Positions 58,330-64,000 of a DNA stretch of 64,000 nt are shown piece after piece. The stretch is from G965215145 sp965215145 (GTDB taxonomy: Bacteria > Bacteroidota > Rhodothermia > Rhodothermales > JANQRZ01). Every line of letters begins with the position of its first letter. Position 1 is the stretch's first letter. The translations under genes and the position numbers were made by a program. Below the pieces are notes generated by a model. It did no database searches, was not told the origin of the DNA, and saw nothing but the letters and a program-made list of their open reading frames with translations. The stretch spans positions 434,001 to 498,000 of the forward strand of contig OZ244038.1 of the NCBI GenBank assembly GCA_965215145.1. Reading direction: 5' to 3'.

Positions 58330-60717
58330 TCACTCGTGGCGAAGGCTCTGCACGGGGTCGGCGGTGGCGGCGCGGAGGGCGTGGGCGCTCACGGTCAGGA
58401 GCGCCACGGCCAGGGCGAGGCCGCCGGCCAGCAGGAACGGCGCCGGGCCGAGCGGGGCGTGGAAGGCGAAGCTCTCCAGCCACCGCTCGACGAGGAGGTA
58501 CGCCGCGGGGGCCGCGAGCGCGAAGGCGAGCCCGACGAGGACCACGAACTCCCGTGAGAGCAGCGCCACGACGCTCGCCGCGCTGGCCCCGAGCACCTTC
58601 CGGATGCCGACCTCCTTCGTCCGCCGCCGCGCCGAGAACGCCGCGAGGCCGAGGAGGCCGAGGCAGGCCACGAAGACGGCCAGCCCGGCGAACACCCCGA
58701 AGATCGTCCCGAGCCGGCGCTCGTGGGCGTACCCCTCGGCGTAGAGGTCGTCCACGAACTCGTACTCGAACGGGCGGCCCGGCGCCAGCCGCCGCCACTC
58801 GGCGCGGAGGCCGGCCAGCGCCTCGGCCTCCCGTCCGGCCTCGACCTTCACCGAGAGCCGCGCGAACGCCTTGTCCGGCTTCGGGTTAAGGATGAGGTAG
58901 AGCGGCTCGATCTCCCGCTGGAGCGTGTCGAAGTGGTAGTCCCGGACGACGCCGTCGAGAGGCCGCATGTCCCCCCGGCCGCCGTGGATGCCCGCGGTCC
59001 CGAGGGCGCGGGCGCCGGCCTCGTTGAGCAGGTGGACCGCCCGCTCCCCGATGGCCTCCCCAAGCCCGAACTCCTGCGCGAGCTCGATCCCGTAGGTGGC
59101 GAGGTGGTCGGGGTCGGCGTGGACGAAGGCGACGGGGAGCTCGCCGGCCCCCGAGGTGTCGGCGGCGAGCTGCGTCCGCACGTTGTAGCCCCCCGGCACG
59201 GCCGTCGAGGCGCTCGCGCTGAGCACGCCCGGCTGGGCGAGGGCCGCCCGCTTCAGCTCCTGCGCTCGCCGCGCGACCTCCTCGTCGCCGAGGGTGAGGG
59301 CCACCACGCGGTCGGCGTCGAGGCCGAGCGGCTGGTCCTGCATGAACCGGAGCTGCCCGAACACCGCCGCCGTCCCGACGAGCAGCACGACGGTCACCGC
59401 GAACTGCGCGACGACGAGCCCCTGCCGAAGCCGCCGCCCGCCGCGCCCGCCCCGCTGCTGCCCCCCGAGCACCTGCACCGGCCGGAGCCGCGCGAGGTGA
59501 AAGGCCGGGTACGCCCCGGCCCCGAGCCCGACGAGCGCGGCCAGCCCCGCGAGCGCGCCGACGGCCCAGAGGTCCCCCGGCCAGTCGAACCCGACGGCCG
59601 TGCCGAAGAGGGCGTTGAAGCCGGGCACGGCGAGGAGCGCCAGCCCGAGCGCGAACCCGGCCGCCGCGGCGCTCAGCGCGAGGGCCTCGGTGAGGAACCG
59701 CGCGGCGAGCTGGCCCCGCCCCGCCCCGAGCGCCTTCTGCACCCCCACCTCGCGCCCCCGCTCCGCCGCGTACGCCGTGGCGAGGTTGACGTAGTTGATG
59801 GCGGCCAGGAGCAGCACGAACAGCGCGACGGCCGAGAAGAGGTAGAGGTAGCCCAGATCGCCGGAGAAGCTGCGCCCACGGGCGAAGAGCGCCCGCTCGG
59901 AGGAGAGGTGCTGGGCGACCAGCGGGTCGGCGGAGAAGCTTTTTTCGAGGCCGGCCTCGTCGCCGTGGGTGGCGGCGAGGGCCGGGAGGGCGGCGGCGAG
60001 GTCCTCCGGCGCGGCGCCCTCGCGGAGGAGCACGTAGGTCTGCCCCCCGAAGCTCAGCCCGCCCTCCGCTGGTGGCTCGGCGACGAGGAGGCTGAAGGTG
60101 ATGCTGGAGGTCGAGGGCACGTCGCGTGCCACGCCCGTGACGCGGAACGGAATGGCCTCGGCCGCCACGTCGGTCTGGATACCGGCGAAGCCGCGACGTC
60201 GTAGGTGGAGCGTCTTCCCGACGGGGTCGGTGTCCCCGAAGTAGCGCCGCGCGGCGGTCTCCGTCACGACGGCCGTGTTCGGCTCGGCCAGCGCGGTGGC
60301 GGGGTCGCCGCGGACGAGGGCGAACCCGTCGAACACCTCGAAGAAATCGGCGTCGGCCGTGAGCGCGTCGTCCTCGACGAACCCCTCGGCAGCCCCCTCC
60401 GGCGTCACCGTCGCCGCGAAGTGCCCCGTCCGCGTCACCCGCTCGACGGCGGGGAGCTCCGTCTCGATCGCCCCGAGCAGGTCCGCGTCCGTGATCGCAA
60501 GCTTGATCGGCTGGCCCCCGAAGTCGAAGTCCTGCATCACGACGGCGATCCGCTCGGCATCGGTGTGGAACCGGTCGAAGCGGAGCTCGTCGTGGACGTA
60601 GAGGGCGACGAGGAGGCAGCAGGCCATCCCCACGGCGAGGCCAGCGAGGTGGATGGCGGCGTAGCCCCCGCGCTTGCGGAGGCCGCGGAGGGCGAGGCGG
60701 AGGTGGTTCCTCAGCAT
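58330..60717 (-). CDS. FtsX/MacB-type ABC permease
   Basis: A 795-aa inner-membrane permease. Start MLRNHLRLALRGLRKRGGYA precedes helix 1 (LAGLAVGMACCLLVALYV). A large periplasmic MacB-PCD domain follows, then the FtsX block with AINYVNLATAYAAERGREVG and VQKALGAGRGQLAARFLTE, a second periplasmic part, and a second FtsX block with FSARRRTKEVGIRKVLGASA. Such eight-helix duplicated permeases are common in Bacteroidota. Likely partners: the ATPase at 56785 and the two neighbouring permeases. Confidence 0.9.
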   Translation of the reverse strand: MLRNHLRLALRGLRKRGGYAAIHLAGLAVGMACCLLVALYVHDELRFDRFHTDAERIAVVMQDFDFGGQPIKLAITDADLLGAIETELPAVERVTRTGHFAATVTPEGAAEGFVEDDALTADADFFEVFDGFALVRGDPATALAEPNTAVVTETAARRYFGDTDPVGKTLHLRRRGFAGIQTDVAAEAIPFRVTGVARDVPSTSSITFSLLVAEPPAEGGLSFGGQTYVLLREGAAPEDLAAALPALAATHGDEAGLEKSFSADPLVAQHLSSERALFARGRSFSGDLGYLYLFSAVALFVLLLAAINYVNLATAYAAERGREVGVQKALGAGRGQLAARFLTEALALSAAAAGFALGLALLAVPGFNALFGTAVGFDWPGDLWAVGALAGLAALVGLGAGAYPAFHLARLRPVQVLGGQQRGGRGGRRLRQGLVVAQFAVTVVLLVGTAAVFGQLRFMQDQPLGLDADRVVALTLGDEEVARRAQELKRAALAQPGVLSASASTAVPGGYNVRTQLAADTSGAGELPVAFVHADPDHLATYGIELAQEFGLGEAIGERAVHLLNEAGARALGTAGIHGGRGDMRPLDGVVRDYHFDTLQREIEPLYLILNPKPDKAFARLSVKVEAGREAEALAGLRAEWRRLAPGRPFEYEFVDDLYAEGYAHERRLGTIFGVFAGLAVFVACLGLLGLAAFSARRRTKEVGIRKVLGASAASVVALLSREFVVLVGLAFALAAPAAYLLVERWLESFAFHAPLGPAPFLLAGGLALAVALLTVSAHALRAATADPVQSLRHE

Positions 60718-60752
60718 GACAGCAGAGTCTTCAGCATGAGTTCAGGGGCGCC

Positions 60753-60780
60753 GTAGGGGCACGATACATCGGGCTCCTAC
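60753..60780. repeat. GGGGCG-type palindrome, copy 11 (degenerate)
   Basis: GTAGGGGC..CGAT / ATCG..GCTCCTAC with two mismatched pairs. Its CTA (60777-60779) is the stop codon of the next permease gene on the minus strand. Confidence 0.7.
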
Positions 60781-63278
60781 TCGTAGCGGAGGGCGTCCAC
60801 GGGGTCGGCGGTGGCGGCGCGGAGGGCCTGCCCGCTCACCGTCACGAGCGCGACGGCGAGCGCGGCCAGCCCGGCCCCGACGAACAGCAGCGGCCCGAGA
60901 TCGATGCGGTAGGCGAACCCGTCGAGCCACCGCTCCATCGCGAAGTAGGCGAGGGGCGCCGCGAGCACGGCCGCCACGGCGACGAGGGCGAGGAAGTCCC
61001 GCGCCAACAGCCCCACGAGGTTCGGGACCGTCGCGCCGAGCACCTTCCGCACGCCGACCTCCTTCCGACGGCGCTCCGCCGCGTAGGCCGCTAACCCGAA
61101 CAGGCCGAGGCACGCGATGGCGAGCCCGAGCCCGGCAAAGGCCCCGACGATCCCCCCGACCCGCGCCTCGCGCTCGTACCGCGCGTCGAGGTCGGCGTCG
61201 AGGAAGGACGCCTCGAACGGCTGCTCCGGGAGGACCTCGTCCCACGCCGCGCGCAGCGTCGCCACGGTCTCGGCGGCGTCGCCGGGTGCGGCCTTCACGA
61301 GCGCCCACGCGCCGCTGGTGCCGAAGGGGGTCTTGGCGAGGCCGAACACGACGGGCTCGATGGGCTCCTCGAACGAGCCGTGGTGGTGGTCCTCGACGAC
61401 GCCGACGACGGCGCCGCGGACGTCGGTGTAGTAGATGCCGTTTTCGTAGGCGACGATGCGGAGCTCCTTGCCGAGCGCCTCCTCCGGCGTCCACCCGTTC
61501 CGGCGGGCGGCCGTCTCGTTCAGCACGAGCCCGCGCTCGAAGACGTGGAAGCCGTTCGCGCTGTCGGGGCGGACGCCCTCGTCGGCGGCGAGGGCGCGGG
61601 AGAACAGCCGGCCCGCGACGGGTTCGAGGCCGAGCATCCCGAAGTAGTCGTACCCCACCATCTGGTGCCCGATGCGCGGGGTCTCGACGCCCTCCTCCCA
61701 CGAGCCGCCATCGACGTAGTAGGGGAGCACGGACCCGCGCCCGAACCCCGGCCGGTCCGTCGAGACCGTGGCCTCGAGGAGGCCGGGCTGCGCCTCGAGC
61801 GTCTGCTCGACCGTCTCCCACCCCGCCGTCTGGCCCCACCCGTTGCCCGGCAGCCGGAGCGCCACGACCTCCTCGCTGTCGAAGCCGAGCGCGGCGGTGC
61901 GGAGGAAGTAGAGCTGCTGGAACGCCGCGGCCGTCCCCGCGACGAGCGCGATGGAGACGGCGAACTGGAGGACGACGAGCCCCTTCCGCAGCGCGGCCCC
62001 GCCGCCGGTCGCCGTCACGCCCTTCAGCACGCGCGCCGGGCGGAAGCCGGACAGGACGAGCGCCGGGTACGCCCCTGCAAGCAGCCCCGTCGCGGCGACG
62101 ACGCCGAGCAGCCCGAGCCACACCACCGGTTGCCCCGCGATGCCCAGGGAGAGGGCCTTCCCCGTGAGGTCGTTGAAGAGCGGCAGCAGGAGCGCGACGA
62201 GGACGACGCCGAGGGCCAGCGCCAGCGCGCTCGTCAGCACGGCCTCGCCGAGGAACTGCCCGACGAGCTGCCCCCGCCGCGCCCCAATCGCCTTCCGCAC
62301 GCCGACCTCCCGCGCCCGCTGCGTGCTCCGCGCCGTGGCGAGGTTGACGAAGTTGACGCACGCCAGCAGCAGCACCGCCAGCGCGATCCCGAGGAAGATC
62401 TGCACCGTCGTCTGGCTCCCCGTTGGGCCGGGCGTGGAGATGGCTCCGCTGCGGAGGTGGAGGTCGTAGAGGGGTTCGAGCGTGGGGACGTAGTTCGTGC
62501 CGTCGTCGGTGCCGCGGCGGTTGCGGTCGATGAAGGCCGGCATCTTGGCCTGGAAGGCGGCGGCGGCCTCGGCGTCGGGAAGCGCGACGTAGGTCCACCC
62601 GAAGGGCCACCAGTACGAGTCGAACGTGCCCTCGGCCGGCCGTCCGACGGTGGCCTTGAACGCCCTCACCGGCGCCAGCAGCTCGAACCGGAGGTGGCTG
62701 CTGGCCGGCACGTCCTCGATCACGGCGGCCACCGTGAGCGGGAGGTCGCCCCCGTAGTCCAGCGTTTCCCCCATCGGGTCGCGGTCGCCGAAGTAGCGCG
62801 CGGCGGCGGACTCCGTGAGGATGACGGCGCTGGGGTCCCGGAGCGCGGCGGCCGGGTCGCCGCGGAGAGCACGGTGGGTGAACAGGTCGAAGTACCCCTC
62901 GTCGGCGAAGAGGAACTGCTCCTCGCGGAACGAGCGCGCGCGCGCGGGCTCGGCGTCCGCGGCGTAGCGCACGACGCCCGGCTGCCGCAGCACGCGGACG
63001 GTTTCGAGCTCGGGGTACTCGGTCCCGAGGTCCTCGGCGAGCGCGCCGCCGACCCACGCCCACAGCTCCTCGCCGCCGTCGGCCTGCACCCGCTGCGAGA
63101 CGCGGTAGACCTCGGCGCCCCGCTCGTGGTGGCGGTCGTAGCTCCACTCGTCCCAGACGTAGAGCCCGATCAGCAGGCAGCACGCGAGCCCGAGCGCGAG
63201 GCCGGCGACGTTGAGCGCGGCGTAGCCCCGCTGGCGGCGGAGGGTGCGGAGGGCGACGAGCAGGTAGTTCTTCAGCAT
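60777..63278 (-). CDS. FtsX/MacB-type ABC permease
   Basis: An 833-aa paralogue of the permease at 58330. It starts MLKNYLLVALRTLRRQRGYA, and helix 1 is VAGLALGLACCLLIGLYV. FtsX block 1 has CVNFVNLATARSTQRAREVG and VRKAIGARRGQLVGQFLGE; block 2 has YAAERRRKEVGVRKVLGATV; it ends ALRAATADPVDALRYE. Lies directly upstream in the same orientation. The paralogous series suggests several exchangeable permeases sharing one ATPase. Confidence 0.9.
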   Translation of the reverse strand: MLKNYLLVALRTLRRQRGYAALNVAGLALGLACCLLIGLYVWDEWSYDRHHERGAEVYRVSQRVQADGGEELWAWVGGALAEDLGTEYPELETVRVLRQPGVVRYAADAEPARARSFREEQFLFADEGYFDLFTHRALRGDPAAALRDPSAVILTESAAARYFGDRDPMGETLDYGGDLPLTVAAVIEDVPASSHLRFELLAPVRAFKATVGRPAEGTFDSYWWPFGWTYVALPDAEAAAAFQAKMPAFIDRNRRGTDDGTNYVPTLEPLYDLHLRSGAISTPGPTGSQTTVQIFLGIALAVLLLACVNFVNLATARSTQRAREVGVRKAIGARRGQLVGQFLGEAVLTSALALALGVVLVALLLPLFNDLTGKALSLGIAGQPVVWLGLLGVVAATGLLAGAYPALVLSGFRPARVLKGVTATGGGAALRKGLVVLQFAVSIALVAGTAAAFQQLYFLRTAALGFDSEEVVALRLPGNGWGQTAGWETVEQTLEAQPGLLEATVSTDRPGFGRGSVLPYYVDGGSWEEGVETPRIGHQMVGYDYFGMLGLEPVAGRLFSRALAADEGVRPDSANGFHVFERGLVLNETAARRNGWTPEEALGKELRIVAYENGIYYTDVRGAVVGVVEDHHHGSFEEPIEPVVFGLAKTPFGTSGAWALVKAAPGDAAETVATLRAAWDEVLPEQPFEASFLDADLDARYEREARVGGIVGAFAGLGLAIACLGLFGLAAYAAERRRKEVGVRKVLGATVPNLVGLLARDFLALVAVAAVLAAPLAYFAMERWLDGFAYRIDLGPLLFVGAGLAALAVALVTVSGQALRAATADPVDALRYE

Positions 63279-63428
63279 GGGCACCGGGGGCGGACGGTAC
63301 CGCTCCCCCGCGCAACGTGGATGCCGCCCCCACCGGGGTGCCCGAGGGTGGCTCCTGAGCCGCAGGGCTGGGCGCCAGCGCACACCGCCCGTGCGGCGGC
63401 GCACACCTAGCGGGCCTAGCCCAGCCCG
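63279..63428. other. gap between permease genes
   Basis: About 150 bp with no gene. It contains CACACCGCC-CGTGCGGCGG-like partial inverted repeats and tandem AGCGGGCCTAGCCC-type sequence; no palindrome of the GGGGCG family. Confidence 0.4.
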
Positions 63429-64000
63429 CTACTCGTGGCGGAGCGAGTCTACGGGGTCCGCCACGGCGGCGCGGAGGGCCTGCCATCCCACCGCCAGCAC
63501 GGTCACCCCAAGGACCCCCGCGCCGACGGCGGCGAACACGAGCGGGCTCACGGCGATGCGGTAGGCGAACCCGTCGAGCCAGCGCTCGACGAGGATGAGC
63601 ACCACGGGCGCCGCCGCCACCAACGCGACGCCGACGAGCACGACGAACTCCCGCGTCAGCATCCCCACGAGGCTGCCAACGCGGGCGCCAAGCACCTTCC
63701 GAATGCCGACCTCCTTCCGCCGCCATGCCGTCGCGAACGCCGCCAGCCCGACGAGGCCCAACACGGCCAGGAGCACGGCGAGCGCGGTGAGGGCGGTGCT
63801 GAAGGCGCTAGCCCGCCGCTCCTGCTCGTACAGCTCGGCCAGCGAGGCGTCCACGAACGCAGGTACGAACGGCCGGCCGGGGACGGCCGCGGTCCACGCC
63901 TCCTCGAACCGGCCCATCGTCGCTTCCAGGTTGGTGGTCTCGACGCGGGCGACGGCGCTCCAGACCCACGCGGGCTCGCGGACGACGACGACGAGCAGCG
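63429..64000 (-). CDS. FtsX/MacB-type ABC permease (C-terminal part, cut by window edge)
   Basis: The last about 190 residues of a third paralogue. Visible: a periplasmic end (VVVREPAWVWSAVARVETTN), then the C-terminal FtsX block with FATAWRRKEVGIRKVLGARV and three helices, ending ALRAAVADPVDSLRHE. The reading frame runs open through the window end. A 150-bp gap separates it from the preceding permease gene. Confidence 0.88.
   Translation of the reverse strand, partial: LLVVVVREPAWVWSAVARVETTNLEATMGRFEEAWTAAVPGRPFVPAFVDASLAELYEQERRASAFSTALTALAVLLAVLGLVGLAAFATAWRRKEVGIRKVLGARVGSLVGMLTREFVVLVGVALVAAAPVVLILVERWLDGFAYRIAVSPLVFAAVGAGVLGVTVLAVGWQALRAAVADPVDSLRHE

Overview
The window is a 64 kb, very GC-rich (about 70 % by eye) stretch of a bacterial chromosome, most likely from the Rhodothermota/Bacteroidota side (a Rubrivirga- or Rubricoccus-like organism). 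This placement is inference from four features. Two secreted proteins end in type IX secretion (PorSS) type A sorting domains. Two TonB-plug-like outer-membrane proteins and several small beta-barrels are present. Three long FtsX/MacB-type permeases stand in a row. Shine-Dalgarno leaders are almost absent; starts follow pyrimidine-rich CCCTCC leaders, and several carry a Bacteroidota-like -7 box (TAnnTTTG type).

Layout. 1-1.7 kb: Fe(III) ABC importer (permease cut by the window edge, plus lipoprotein binding protein). 1.9-13.6 kb: secreted nuclease, CCA-adding enzyme/poly(A) polymerase, two outer-membrane proteins, phosphofructokinase, atypical SDR, lipoprotein, deoxynucleoside kinase and a large outer-membrane protein. 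13.8-15.4 kb: a TIR domain fused to a right-handed beta-helix. 15.5-23.7 kb: housekeeping genes in tight operons (MBL-fold hydrolase, aroQ, YdjM-like protein, murJ, orphan HsdR-N nuclease-like protein, cytochrome c plus CusF-like pair, CNMP-CBS-DUF294 protein). 23.7-28.2 kb: a defence-like patch holding a membrane-anchored STAND ATPase with TPRs split by an IS5-type element, a HEPN/MNT module with a frameshift, and a duplicated 3' end of clpB. 28.4-36.5 kb: secreted protein, EamA transporter, crotonase, a signalling cluster (orphan winged helix, receiver-AraC regulator, TPR histidine kinase), SDR-like protein and EF-hand lipoprotein. 36.6-39.3 kb: clpB. 39.4-50 kb: lipoproteins, cupin, hybrid histidine kinase, barrel protein, G8-domain giant secreted protein, MtfA-like peptidase and a hydrolase. 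50-55.6 kb: RND efflux operon (adaptor, pump, TolC). 55.8-64 kb: YheT-like hydrolase, MacB-type ATPase, VapBC toxin-antitoxin and three FtsX permeases.

Cross-cutting structure. Eleven or twelve short palindromes (arms GGGGCG../..CGCCCC, usually bounded by GTAG/CTAC) are scattered between genes. Their inner halves differ but remain self-complementary. Several supply the stop codon of the adjoining gene, and others contain tempting false start codons. A second family of about 120 bp (three copies) centres on a TGTCCCCCTT/AAGGGGGACA hairpin flanked by two further stems.

The strongest discovery leads are: (i) the STAND-TPR gene, whose reading frame is restored exactly if the IS and one copy of its CTAG target duplication are removed; (ii) the TIR-beta-helix fusion; (iii) ten perfect 15-bp repeats at the predicted frameshift point of the transposase; (iv) a 317-bp, one-mismatch direct duplication of the clpB 3' end that flanks an 8.4 kb segment. 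All functional statements come from reading sequence and family knowledge; no database search was run.
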